Source: an uncultured Methanobrevibacter sp. (lineage in GTDB: Archaea > Methanobacteriota > Methanobacteria > Methanobacteriales > Methanobacteriaceae). From it: a stretch of 32,573 nt of DNA. Below are positions 16,447 through 25,668 of the stretch, in pieces. The position numbers and the translations under genes are program-made. The notes below the pieces were generated by a model. The model ran no database searches. It worked only from the letters and a program-made list of their open reading frames with translations, and was not told where the DNA came from. Positions within the stretch are counted from its first letter, which is position 1. Each line of letters starts with the position of its first letter. The stretch spans positions 1-32,573 of the forward strand of contig CACXWH010000016.1 of the NCBI GenBank assembly GCA_902771225.1, in the 5' to 3' direction.

Positions 16447-18366
16447 TTGAAAAAGTATATTAAAAGACTTATAAAATTAGTTAATTATGAACGAGAAGCT
16501 GAAATAGAATTAATGATTTCCGAAATAGAAAAGATGTCTGGTCAAAAAAGAGAAGAACTAGGCAGAGCCATCAACAAAGTCAAAGGCAAGTATATCGGGA
16601 AAGAATTAGGTTTAAATATAGTGCAATTTGGAAGATCAGATATTATAGACACCGAAATTAGTGTCGGTGATATGATTTTGGTGAGTACTGGAAATCCATT
16701 GCGAAGTGATTTAACCGGAACGGTAACGGAAAAAGGTGCGAGATTTATAAAAGTAGCATTTGATAATAGGGTCCCAAAATGGGCATTGAAGAAAAAAGTT
16801 AGACTAGATTTATATGCAAATGACATTACATTTAGAAGAATGGAAGATAATTTGAAACATTTAAGTCTGAAAGGCAAAAATGCTCTCGAATATTCATTAA
16901 ATAAACGAGACCCTCAACCTAATAAAGATAGCATTTATATTGACTACATTGACCAGTCATTAAATAAATCCCAAAAGTTAGCTGTTAAAAACAGTTTAAC
17001 CAGTAAAAATTTCTTTTTAATACATGGTCCATTCGGTACCGGAAAAACCAGAACTTTAGTTGAGTTAATATCACAGGAAGTTAGGCAGAACCGAAAAGTT
17101 TTAGCTACAGCCGAAAGCAATGCTGCAGTTGATAATATTGTTGAGAGATTAGTTTTAAACAATAAATTGAAAATTACGCGTTTAGGCCACCCGCAAAGAG
17201 TATCAAAAGATAATATCACATACACATTAGCCTATAAAGTTGAAAAACACTCTTTAAATGATAAAATTAAGCGGATTCATAAAAAAATTGATAAATTGAT
17301 AGAAAAAAGAAGAAGTTTTACTAAACCTACTCCCCAATATAGAAGAGGATTTTCAGACCACGACATCTTATATCATGCTTCCAAAGGAAAAGGGGGTCGG
17401 GGCATAAGTGCTGATAAAATGAAATCAATGGCCCAATGGCTTGATTATAATTTAGAGATTGATGAATTGCATGATGAAATTAAAAGAGTAGAAAATAAAA
17501 TGATTAAAGACATTGTTGAAACAAGCGATGTTATTTTATCAACAAATTCCTCAGCTGCACTTGATAGTATTTCTAACACAAAATTTGATGTTGTAATTAT
17601 TGATGAGGCATCACAAGCAACAATTCCTAGTGTTTTAATCCCAATTGCTAAAGCCAGGAGATTTATTTTAGCAGGAGATCACAAACAACTTCCGCCCACA
17701 ATCATTAGCGATAAAGCACATGATTTAGAAGACACACTATTCGAATCATTAATTGAGAAATACCCCCACAAATCTCAGTTATTAAATACACAATATCGTA
17801 TGAATAAAGTTTTAATGGAATTTCCCAATTCCGAATTCTACAATAATAATTTGAAAAGTGATTCAAGCGTTGATAATATAACTTTAAAAGATATTTCTAA
17901 TGTTGAAGATGATGATGCATTATTATTTATTGATACCTGCGATTTAGAAAAAAATTATGAAAAACATCTGAAAGATTCTAAATCTATTGTTAATCATATA
18001 GAAGCAAGAATTGCTCTTAAAGTTGCAATTGATTATATGAAAGCGGGAGTTAGTGAAAAAGATATTGGCATTATTAGTCCTTATGCTGATCAAGTGAAAT
18101 TAATTTCTCAAAAAACTGATATTGAAGTGAAGACTGTTGATGGTTTTCAAGGGCGTGAAAAAGAAATTATTATCATATCTACTGTTAGAAGTAATGATTA
18201 TGGGCAAATTGGTTTTTTAAAAGATTTAAGAAGATTAAATGTTGCAATAACACGTGCTAAGAGAAAATTAATTATTATTGGAAATAGCGATACATTAAAG
18301 TCCAATTCAACTTATGAACGGCTGATTGACTTTGTTGATGAAAAGAATTTGAGAGTAAAAATTTAG
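16447..18366 (+). CDS. SF1 DNA/RNA helicase of the Upf1/IGHMBP2 (SMUBP2) type
   Basis: This 639-residue helicase contains, in order, a regulatory beta-rich N-terminal domain (about 50-130), Walker A GPFGTGKT (194-201), ATAESNAAVDNI, motif II IIDEASQAT, motif III AGDHKQLPPT, QYRMN, TVDGFQGREKEIII and the arginine-finger motif VAITRAKRK. These define the Upf1-like branch of superfamily 1. The region between motifs Ia and II includes a long charged insertion (about 270-360) as seen in stalk domains of IGHMBP2. It probably unwinds DNA or RNA in repair or RNA metabolism. The start is TTG 16447 with only a weak GGGAT upstream. The TAG stop lies inside the palindrome TTTAGGTATGCCTAAA (18362-18377). 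Confidence 0.9.
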   Translation: MKKYIKRLIKLVNYEREAEIELMISEIEKMSGQKREELGRAINKVKGKYIGKELGLNIVQFGRSDIIDTEISVGDMILVSTGNPLRSDLTGTVTEKGARFIKVAFDNRVPKWALKKKVRLDLYANDITFRRMEDNLKHLSLKGKNALEYSLNKRDPQPNKDSIYIDYIDQSLNKSQKLAVKNSLTSKNFFLIHGPFGTGKTRTLVELISQEVRQNRKVLATAESNAAVDNIVERLVLNNKLKITRLGHPQRVSKDNITYTLAYKVEKHSLNDKIKRIHKKIDKLIEKRRSFTKPTPQYRRGFSDHDILYHASKGKGGRGISADKMKSMAQWLDYNLEIDELHDEIKRVENKMIKDIVETSDVILSTNSSAALDSISNTKFDVVIIDEASQATIPSVLIPIAKARRFILAGDHKQLPPTIISDKAHDLEDTLFESLIEKYPHKSQLLNTQYRMNKVLMEFPNSEFYNNNLKSDSSVDNITLKDISNVEDDDALLFIDTCDLEKNYEKHLKDSKSIVNHIEARIALKVAIDYMKAGVSEKDIGIISPYADQVKLISQKTDIEVKTVDGFQGREKEIIIISTVRSNDYGQIGFLKDLRRLNVAITRAKRKLIIIGNSDTLKSNSTYERLIDFVDEKNLRVKI

Positions 18367-18377
18367 GTATGCCTAAA
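18362..18377. promoter_or_regulatory. TTTAGGTATGCCTAAA palindrome at the helicase stop codon
   Basis: This is a perfect inverted repeat with six-base arms (TTTAGG/CCTAAA) and a TATG spacer. It differs at one of 16 positions from the palindrome in the ACR3-like promoter (13824-13839). It overlaps the TAG stop and precedes a TATA-like TATATGTTATAAAAA (about 18379-18393). It could be an operator for a transcript reading toward argG, or a short hairpin at the 3' end of the helicase mRNA. Confidence 0.4.
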
Positions 18378-18409
18378 CTATATATGTTATAAAAAATAAA
18401 TTAATAATT

Positions 18410-18511
18410 GAAAGTGATGATGAACATACTAAACACTTTCATATCTCTTAATTGGACTTAAATTTTTTTAACTCATAAATCTTTCAACCTCAATTATTTC
18501 CAATTAAGAGA
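18410..18511. repeat. Two successive inverted repeats upstream of argG, candidate structured RNA
   Basis: GAAAGTG (18410-18416) pairs with CACTTTC (18434-18440). Immediately after, TCTCTTAATTGGA (18444-18456) pairs perfectly over 13 bases with TCCAATTAAGAGA (18499-18511) across a 42-base loop. No coding frame is evident. The loop contains a T-tract. The structures could form a small RNA, an argG leader or an element relic. Nothing in sequence decides the strand. Confidence 0.4.
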
Positions 18512-18621
18512 ACTCCTCTATCAAAATTCTTTTTAAAAAATGCATATAATGATTATATACTATTAAAAATAAAATAATAAATGTATTAATATTATAAAAA
18601 TAATAATGATGGTGATTATTA

Positions 18622-19797
18622 ATGGACAAAGTAGTCTTAGCATTCAGTGGTGGACTAGATACCTCTGTATGTGTTAAATTATTAGAAGAAAAATACGATG
18701 TAGAAGTAATAACCGCTTGTGTAGATGTAGGTCAAGGCGATGAAGAAATCCAAAAAGCAGAAGATATGGCTGCTAAGATATGTCCTGGAAAACATTACAC
18801 GATTGATGCTAAAGAAGAATTTGCAAATGAATATATTGCAAGAGGAATCAAAGCAAATGCTGAATATGAAGGATATCCATTAAGTACAGCACTCGCAAGA
18901 CCATTAATTGCACAAAAAATTATTGAAGTAGCTCAAAAAGAAGGTGCAACAGCAATTGCACATGGTTGTACTGGAAAAGGAAACGACCAATTCAGATTTG
19001 AAGCTGTAATTCTTGCAATGTCTGATTTAGATATTATTGCACCAATCAGAGAATTAAATCTAACAAGAACTGAAGAACAAGCATATGCTGAAGAAAAAGG
19101 CATTAAATTAAATTACGAGAAAATTTATAGTATTGATGAAAACATTTGGGGAAGATCAATTGAAGGAGGAAACTTAGAAGACCCTGCAAACGAACCTCCG
19201 GAAGACATTTACGAATGGACAAAATCATGGGACGAAGCAAATGATGAACCTCAAAAAGTTACTATTGAATTTGAAGAAGGTATTCCAGTAGCTATTGATG
19301 GTGAAATGATGCCATTAATAGAATTAATCAAAAAAGCAAATGAAATTGCTGGAAATAATGCTATTGGAAGAGTAGATACAATCGAAAACAGAATGATTGG
19401 TCTTAAAAGTAGGGAAAATTACGAAGTTCCTGGAGCTAAATTATTAATTGCAGCCCACAAGGCATTAGAAGAACTTGTTCTGACTACTGACGAATTAAGA
19501 TTTGCAGAATATATGTCCACACTCTATTCTGATTTAGTATACAGAGCTTTATGGCAAGAACCTTTAAGAGAAGACTTAGACCAAGCTTTTGACAATATGC
19601 AACAAAGAGTAAGTGGTGAAGTTACAATGAAACTCTTTAAAGGGTCAATTGAACCATTAATCAGGAAATCACCTTTCAGCTTACACAGTATCGAACAAAT
19701 CACATTTGAAGATAAAGATACTGACCAAAGAGAAGTTGAAGGTATGATTAAATACCATGGTTTGCAAGCTGCAAATTATCAAAAATTAAACAGATAG
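18622..19797 (+). CDS. argG: Argininosuccinate synthase
   Basis: This 391-residue enzyme of full family length joins citrulline and aspartate with ATP to form argininosuccinate in arginine biosynthesis. It begins with the PP-loop [16 protein letters not shown] (residues 6-21). Further signatures are [29 protein letters not shown] and [20 protein letters not shown] 18622 follows GGTGATT. A TATA-like GATTATATACTA (about 18551-18562) suggests a leader of about 40 bases. No other arginine gene is adjacent. The stop codon TAG lies in a hairpin that probably marks the 3' end. Confidence 0.97.
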   Translation: MDKVVLAFSGGLDTSVCVKLLEEKYDVEVITACVDVGQGDEEIQKAEDMAAKICPGKHYTIDAKEEFANEYIARGIKANAEYEGYPLSTALARPLIAQKIIEVAQKEGATAIAHGCTGKGNDQFRFEAVILAMSDLDIIAPIRELNLTRTEEQAYAEEKGIKLNYEKIYSIDENIWGRSIEGGNLEDPANEPPEDIYEWTKSWDEANDEPQKVTIEFEEGIPVAIDGEMMPLIELIKKANEIAGNNAIGRVDTIENRMIGLKSRENYEVPGAKLLIAAHKALEELVLTTDELRFAEYMSTLYSDLVYRALWQEPLREDLDQAFDNMQQRVSGEVTMKLFKGSIEPLIRKSPFSLHSIEQITFEDKDTDQREVEGMIKYHGLQAANYQKLNR

Positions 19798-19825
19798 CTT
19801 TAATGCTATCATTACTTATTTTTTA
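19793..19825 (+). terminator. Hairpin over the argG stop codon followed by a T-rich tract
   Basis: GATAGC (19793-19798) pairs with GCTATC (19805-19810) around a six-base loop TTTAAT. A T-rich run lies at about 19816-19824. It includes the TAG stop of argG and ends just before the stop of the convergent helicase gene. Confidence 0.5.
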
Positions 19826-21491
19826 AAGCTTCAGTGAAATACTCATTGAAAAAATTATAATTATAATCAAATAACTTTTTAAAATTAGAATCTATTATAT
19901 ACATATCACAATAATCATCCTTATCACGAATACCTCTACCATAAGCCTGCATTATCGCCATTACAGCTTGATAATAATACCAAGATGGGTCTAATGATTT
20001 ACGATATTTAACCTGTTCATTTAATTGCGGATATGGCACTTTAAAAACAATTTGGAATCTACACAAATCCCCTTTTAAATCAACACCATCCTTTATAGAA
20101 GCCCCAATAAGAATTGCATCATCTTTACTTTCATTAAATTCCTTTAAAACTTCGTTTCTAGATTCTCCACCGACAAATAATAAATTATACTCTTTTAAAT
20201 TATCCATAATCCAAAATGCCTGTTCATTGCTTGAAGTATGAATTACTCCTTTTTGATTAGGATATTTACCAATTAATTGTTTGATTTTTGAAATTGCCCT
20301 TTTATTTTTCCAGTTTGGAACATTTCTTCTTGAGCCACTCATGTTTCCCACAAAATCCCTATAAATCGGCCTGTTTGAAACATCAAAAGGACTTTTTTCA
20401 TAGATATAGTAAGTATTGTCCGGATTAATGTTGTTCCATTGGCAGAATTTTTTCATATCCCCCAAAGTGCCGGTTAAAAATATTCTCGTTTCGCCAAAGC
20501 TCAACAGATTTTGAGTAGCATCAGAAACAGAATATGGTTTAAATTCTGCTGAAATATCCATTTTATTTTTTTTAATCGATTTAAAATCAGGTACATCAAT
20601 GATTAAATCTTTACTTTCCAAACCTAACTTTATAGAGTTAAATTCTTTTAAATCACTTTCCAAAATTTGTTTTTCAATATAATCAATGCTAGAATATTTT
20701 GAAGGGTTGCTTTCGAATTCATCCAGAGTGACTTGCACTTCTTTACCTTTCCCACCTATTTTTTCAATATTTTCCCCACATGCCTTCATTAATTTTTTAC
20801 ATACGTCAATCCAGTAGTCAGATTCACTTTTTATATGATTATATGATTTTTCTCCTTTCATCAATGCCTCAAAAATATCAATACCAAATTTTGTAGAAAT
20901 ATATTCACGATTTAACAAATGTGATGACAGCATTAACATTTTACGCTCCAAGTTATGTGCCTCATCCAAAATCAATAACTGCCTTGGATCAAGCATTTGA
21001 TTGTCAACACCAACACGATACATAAAATCATAGTTTGTAATAACGTTTTTTGATTTTTTTGCTTTTCTAAAAGCTATTAAATAGTCACAGTCACTGCATC
21101 TGGCAATATTATACTCCGCCCTTATACAAAAATCACAATTGCCCTTATAATTGCATTTATAATTTCCTTTTCCTTTTATTTCAACCAGCATTTCACCAAA
21201 ATCATCCAAATACTGTTTCTAGAGTTGTTTTGTCATGGTTAAAATATAAGAATCATCATACATATTAGCGAGAGTTGTTGCAATTGCAGATTTTCCTATG
21301 CCTGTTCCTGCTTCAAGAATAATGTTTTTATATCCTTCATTTATTGCAAGATTAATTTTGTTAATTAATTTAATTTGGGTGTTTCTAGGATGGTGTCCGG
21401 TTAATGACCAATGAATCATCCAGTCCAAGTTAGAATTATTATTTTCAGTTTTCATGTAATCCCTACTCACAAGATATTCACGATTACTCAT
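19812..21491 (-). pseudogene. XPD/DinG-type Fe-S DNA helicase interrupted by one in-frame TAG codon
   Basis: Two open stretches in the same frame, 21491-21222 and 21218-19812, together encode one 559-codon helicase apart from a TAG at 21219-21221 (codon 91). The first part has HPRNTQ and Walker [10 protein letters not shown] (61-69). After the stop come the Fe-S domain cysteines (C113, C119, C122, C132 and C135), motif II LDEAHNLE, GTLGDMKKF and motif VI AYGRGIRD. Around the stop the reading is TMTKQL-stop-KQYLDDFG. Relatives carry Gln at the stop position (TKQLQ-type motif), so a single CAG to TAG change explains it. Translation could restart at TTG 21209, but that product lacks Walker A. 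The locus is therefore a recent pseudogene, a sequencing error or a readthrough case. The gene is divergent from Sir2. Confidence 0.85.
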
Positions 21492-21548
21492 TTATAATAT
21501 AAAATATTTAAAAGTTTATAATAAACAAATAAAAAATAATATAATCAT

Positions 21549-22253
21549 ATGACAAAAATTGAGCAACTACAAGATATAATTGATTCATCCGAAAATATTG
21601 TATTTTTTGGAGGTGCTGGTGTATCAACGGAAAGTGGTATTCCGGATTTTAGAAGTGCAGATGGAATATATTCAAAAACTCCTGAAGAATTAGTATCCCA
21701 CACATTTTATTTTGAACACACTGAAGAATTTTTTGAATTTTACAAAGAAAATCTTATTTTTAAGGATGCTGAACCTAATCCGTCACATTATAAACTAGCA
21801 GAACTTGAAAATAAAGGAAAATTAAAAGCAGTCATTACACAAAATATTGATGGTCTTCACCAAAAAGCTGGTTCAAAAAATGTTTTAGAACTTCATGGCA
21901 GTGTTCACAGAAATTACTGTCAAGTATGTAATAAAAGTTATAATCTAGACTATATTTTATCATCAGAAGGGATTCCAAGATGTGAATGTGGTGGAATTAT
22001 AAAACCTGATGTAGTTCTATATGAAGAGCCTTTAAATAATGCGATTTTAAGTTATTCAATCGATTATATTTCAAATGCAGACACATTAATTATTGGCGGA
22101 ACCTCACTTGTTGTTTATCCTGCTGCAGGATTGATAAATTATTTCAATGGAAAAAATTTAGTTTTGATTAACAAAAGTGAAACTCCATATGATAATATGG
22201 CTAATTTAGTTATAAATGATGCTATTGGAGAAGTATTCTCAAAACTCAGATAA
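21549..22253 (+). CDS. cobB: Sir2-family NAD-dependent protein deacylase
   Basis: This 234-residue sirtuin has the NAD-binding GAGVSTESGIPDFR (22-35), QNID (98-101), the catalytic histidine H116 in ELHGS, and a zinc site formed by CQVC (C124 and C127) and CEC (C145 and C147). GGTSLVVYPAA closes the NAD pocket. It removes acyl groups from protein lysines using NAD. Archaeal targets include the chromatin protein Alba in other lineages, and here targets are unknown. ATG 21549 lies 57 bases from the divergent helicase start. The 3' end overlaps the convergent sfsA gene by 15 bases. Confidence 0.92.
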   Translation: MTKIEQLQDIIDSSENIVFFGGAGVSTESGIPDFRSADGIYSKTPEELVSHTFYFEHTEEFFEFYKENLIFKDAEPNPSHYKLAELENKGKLKAVITQNIDGLHQKAGSKNVLELHGSVHRNYCQVCNKSYNLDYILSSEGIPRCECGGIIKPDVVLYEEPLNNAILSYSIDYISNADTLIIGGTSLVVYPAAGLINYFNGKNLVLINKSETPYDNMANLVINDAIGEVFSKLR

Positions 22254-22958
22254 ATCAAACCCTAAAGGTTCTGGAATTAGTTTTATTCCATTTAATGAAT
22301 TATCACATTTATAAACTAGTATTTCAACGCCATTTTCATAAGCTTCATTTAGTGTTTTAGAAAATAATGAATCATTTTCCCAATTGGGTCTAAAAAATTC
22401 GCCCAATGGATGTTGGACTAAAAAGAAAACAACAGTTCTGAAACCTTCTTTTTTTAGTTTAATTAATTCTTTTAGATGTTTTGTTCCCCTTTCTGTTGGT
22501 GCATCTGGAAATCTTGCTTCTTTGTCAACGACAAGAGTTACTCCTTTCACTTCCACAAAACATGGCTCTTCTAGAAAGGTTGTCCCGCAACAATCATCAA
22601 CTTCATTTGCCAAGTATATATCAATTCTTGAATTATCTATTGTTTTTTCTCTTTGATGATAATCATAACCGGAAAGTTCTTTTATTTGACCATTAATAAT
22701 TGCATCATATACAATACTATTAGCTTCCTGTGAGTATATTGATACCAAATAACCTCTGTTTTCTACAAAATGTAGGCTAAATTTAGTTTTTCTATTTGGA
22801 TTATCGGATGGTTTTAGCCAAACAATTGAATTTTCAACAAGCAGTTCCTTACATCGCCCAGTATTTGGAACATGAGCTATTTCTATTTGACCATTTACAT
22901 CAACTTCAGCTATAAAACGATTTGGCCTTTTTTTAAAAATTCCTTTAACATAATCCAT
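22239..22958 (-). CDS. sfsA: SfsA family protein (predicted DNA/RNA nuclease)
   Basis: This 239-residue protein is full-length for SfsA. It opens with an OB-fold-like segment (NRFIAEVDVNGQIEIAHVPN) followed by GRCKELL. The nuclease-like core contains SRIDIYL and FVEVKGVTL, the E-x-K of a PD-(D/E)XK fold, then ARFPDAPTERGTKHL and VVFFLVQHP. The family was named from sugar fermentation stimulation in E. coli, but the fold suggests nucleic-acid cleavage and the physiological role is unclear. Its start overlaps the nnr 3' end by 14 bases, so the two are probably one transcript. Confidence 0.92.
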   Translation of the reverse strand: MDYVKGIFKKRPNRFIAEVDVNGQIEIAHVPNTGRCKELLVENSIVWLKPSDNPNRKTKFSLHFVENRGYLVSIYSQEANSIVYDAIINGQIKELSGYDYHQREKTIDNSRIDIYLANEVDDCCGTTFLEEPCFVEVKGVTLVVDKEARFPDAPTERGTKHLKELIKLKKEGFRTVVFFLVQHPLGEFFRPNWENDSLFSKTLNEAYENGVEILVYKCDNSLNGIKLIPEPLGFDLSEF

Positions 22959-24465
22959 TTTTAATCACATTACCAATAAATGAAACTAAATTTGTTGCTG
23001 AAAATCCATTACCATAATTTTCATATGCCTTATCGCCTGCAAGACCATTGATAAAAACACCCAAACATGCACTGTCAAATGTATTAAGGCCTTGTGATAA
23101 TAATGCAGTGATAATACCTGCAAGAGCATCACCAGTTCCCCCCACAGTCATTCCAGCATTACCTGAGCGATTGATTCTAAATTTAGAAGAAGATAAAATT
23201 AAATCATTTTTACCTTTAACAACAACTGTACCTTTTATATATTTTGTAATTTGTTGAAACTCAGCAATATTATTATTTACTTTATTAAAATCATAGCTAT
23301 CCAAATCTAATTTTAAATTAGCATTGAAAAACTTATTAAATTCAGATAAATGAGGTGTTAAAATAATATTTTCTTTATTTTTAATTAATGAAATATCAAC
23401 TTGTTTTAGGCCATCTGCATCCAATACAATAGGTTTTTTAATTTTTGTAACTAAAATATTGAATAATTTTGATGTTTCATCATTAATACTTGATCCTGGA
23501 CCAACTAATACAGCATCAACTTTATCTACCAGTTTTAAAATATCATCCAAATGATTTGAACACAAATAATCTCCTTCAAGAGATTTTACTATTAAATCCG
23601 CTGATGCAGATTTTATTGGTATTGAAGCATTCTGCGGTGTTGCAACATAAACCAAATCAACACCCGCGCCAAAGGCAGCCATTCCCGAAATAGCTGGTGC
23701 ACCATGATAATCTTTACTTCCACCAATAATTAATATAGACCCATTATTTCCTTTATGTGATGAATTACTTCTATTTTTAAGTCTTAAAAAGTCACCATAG
23801 TTTATAAAATATTCTGCTTCTAAAGGTATTCCTATATCTGCCGTTACAAGACCACCAACAATTTCTTCATCAGCATCCCTTACACCAGTTTTTATTTTAT
23901 GAAAACTAATAGTATAATCTGGAACAACAGCAATATCATCAACGCCACCAGTTAGAGGATCCATTCCTGAAGGTACATCAATACTTATTTTAATACCTTT
24001 TGAGGCATTAATTACTTCAATGGCTTTTTTAATATTTTCCTGAAGATTACCTTTAATTCCCGTTCCCAAAATCCCATCGACAATAATGAATTCTTCATCT
24101 TCATCCAGTTTAAAATCACCAACAGTCGTTAAATCATGAATTGTTAATCTGGATAACCTTGGCTTCATATTTAGTAAAACATCAAGATTAGTTTTTGCTT
24201 CAAAAGAATGAATATTATCTTTTAACATATAAATTTCAACATCATACCCCCTATTAAGCAAATAGCGAGCTGCAACAAAAGCATCCCCACCATTTCCACC
24301 AGAGCCTGTAAACATAACCACTTTTACAGGTTTTGCATAAGAAAAAACGGCTATTTTAGCAACTTCCTCACCTAATGATTTTCCAGCGGCTTCCATCAAA
24401 CACAGTCTTGATAATCCCAAGTATTCGCAATTTGCATCAGTAACCATCATATCAATTGGATCCAT
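22945..24465 (-). CDS. nnr: Bifunctional NAD(P)HX epimerase / ADP-dependent NAD(P)HX dehydratase
   Basis: This 506-residue fusion repairs hydrated, damaged NADH and NADPH. The N-terminal epimerase domain (YjeF_N, about 1-220) shows EVAKIAV, FTGSGGNGGDAFVAARYL and DVPSGMDPLTGG. The C-terminal ribokinase-like dehydratase domain (about 225-506) contains GSILIIGGSKDYHGAPAISG, LVGPGSS, LDADGLK, LTPHLSEF and the catalytic GGTGDALAGII, whose Asp acts as base. ATG 24465 follows GGTGATTAA. It is the upstream partner of sfsA. Confidence 0.95.
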   Translation of the reverse strand: MDPIDMMVTDANCEYLGLSRLCLMEAAGKSLGEEVAKIAVFSYAKPVKVVMFTGSGGNGGDAFVAARYLLNRGYDVEIYMLKDNIHSFEAKTNLDVLLNMKPRLSRLTIHDLTTVGDFKLDEDEEFIIVDGILGTGIKGNLQENIKKAIEVINASKGIKISIDVPSGMDPLTGGVDDIAVVPDYTISFHKIKTGVRDADEEIVGGLVTADIGIPLEAEYFINYGDFLRLKNRSNSSHKGNNGSILIIGGSKDYHGAPAISGMAAFGAGVDLVYVATPQNASIPIKSASADLIVKSLEGDYLCSNHLDDILKLVDKVDAVLVGPGSSINDETSKLFNILVTKIKKPIVLDADGLKQVDISLIKNKENIILTPHLSEFNKFFNANLKLDLDSYDFNKVNNNIAEFQQITKYIKGTVVVKGKNDLILSSSKFRINRSGNAGMTVGGTGDALAGIITALLSQGLNTFDSACLGVFINGLAGDKAYENYGNGFSATNLVSFIGNVIKNGLC

Positions 24466-24533
24466 TTAATCACCATAAATAAATTTAATATATTTCCATA
24501 TAAATATATCATATCTACGGAAGGAAAAATTTT

Positions 24534-25658
24534 ATGAAAAGATTTATATTTGAATTTTTTAGAAAAATTGTGTCAAATGGAGTAATTTTAATCATATTAC
24601 TTTTCACATTTGGAATAATAGGTTCCCATTATATAATGGACTTGGATTTAATTGATTCCATTTATTATGCTGTCATTACCATGGCAGCAGTGGGTTATGG
24701 GGATTTTTACCCAACAACCGCGATTCAAAAGATTTTTGCAGTGACACTAGCTTTGGGAGGAGTTGGTTTTCTTGCTTATATCTTTAATGTTATATTAACT
24801 AATTTTCAGGAACGCATGAGCAAATATTCAAAAGGAGTTAGGAAAATGAGATTTATCGAACATATAGATAATTATTATATTCTCTGCGGTTATGGGAGAG
24901 TTGGAAAAGTAGTCTATAAAGAACTCAACCAAAGAAAACAAAATGTTATAATCATTGAAAAAAACGAGGAAATTTGTGAAGATATAAAAGAAGATTCATC
25001 TACTATTGTTTTAAATAAAGATGCTACGGAAGATAATTTAATAGCTAAATTAGCCGCTGAAAAATGTAAAAGCGTAATCATCAGTACCGGAGATGATGTC
25101 ACCAATTTATTTATCGTATTAACAATCAGAGAAATAAACCCTGATGCATGGATTGTTACAAGAGCAAGTAAAACAGAAAATTTTAAAAGACTTAGAAAAG
25201 CTGGAGCAGACAAAGTTGTTTCACCAGAGATAATTGGAGGAAAAGACCTATATTTGGAGTCAGCTAAGCCTCATCTTTTAAGATTAACCGTTCAGCATAC
25301 TACTGATGAAATTTTGAATGAATTTAAAATTATAAGCAAACACGGATGCACACTAGAAAATATTGATTATCATTTTCCTGGAATTGAAAGCCCATTAAGC
25401 AGAACTATAAAATCAATGGACATGGAAGATGGAAAACAATTTTGGAAATTTTTAAATAATAATAAAGAGGCTAAAGACTCCTTGAATAATTTATATAATA
25501 GTGTTGATAATATCCATAGCCATTGGATTTCAGGCCCTAATAAAAAAACTCTTGAAGAATTAGTTAAAGATTTAGAAAAACGAGAAACGATTATTGGAAA
25601 AAATTTAACTGACAAAGAAATATCTGAATTAACAAAAAAAGAGAAGAGTAGAGAGTAA
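24534..25658 (+). CDS. Two-helix RCK potassium channel (MthK-like)
   Basis: This 374-residue protein has two membrane helices (about 16-33 and 66-92) flanking a pore loop with the filter AVGYGD (52-57). A cytoplasmic RCK/TrkA-N domain follows with the Rossmann motif GYGRVG (119-124) and an RCK-C region (about 245-310). The C-terminal 60 residues are highly charged. It should conduct K+ and be gated by a ligand such as NAD(H), Ca2+ or a nucleotide. The filter Thr of canonical TVGYGD is Ala52. Shine-Dalgarno-like GGAAGG precedes ATG 24534, and an ATATAAATATATC TATA box lies near 24497. It is convergent with ftr, sharing a hairpin at the stops. Confidence 0.9.
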   Translation: MKRFIFEFFRKIVSNGVILIILLFTFGIIGSHYIMDLDLIDSIYYAVITMAAVGYGDFYPTTAIQKIFAVTLALGGVGFLAYIFNVILTNFQERMSKYSKGVRKMRFIEHIDNYYILCGYGRVGKVVYKELNQRKQNVIIIEKNEEICEDIKEDSSTIVLNKDATEDNLIAKLAAEKCKSVIISTGDDVTNLFIVLTIREINPDAWIVTRASKTENFKRLRKAGADKVVSPEIIGGKDLYLESAKPHLLRLTVQHTTDEILNEFKIISKHGCTLENIDYHFPGIESPLSRTIKSMDMEDGKQFWKFLNNNKEAKDSLNNLYNSVDNIHSHWISGPNKKTLEELVKDLEKRETIIGKNLTDKEISELTKKEKSRE

Positions 25659-25668
25659 AATCTCTCTA
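25649..25668. terminator. Shared hairpin containing both stop codons of convergent genes
   Basis: TAGAGAG (25649-25655) pairs with CTCTCTA (25662-25668) around a six-base loop TAAAAT. The hairpin includes the TAA of the potassium channel gene (25656-25658) and the TAG of ftr (25666-25668, minus strand). There is no long T-run on either side, so its role as terminator is tentative. Symmetry would serve both transcripts. Confidence 0.4.

Noticed and set aside
21219-21221. TAG as pyrrolysine codon in the XPD-like helicase
   Set aside because: Several genes in the window end in TAG, and pyrrolysine systems are not known to me from this order. Helicases of this type are not pyrrolysine proteins.
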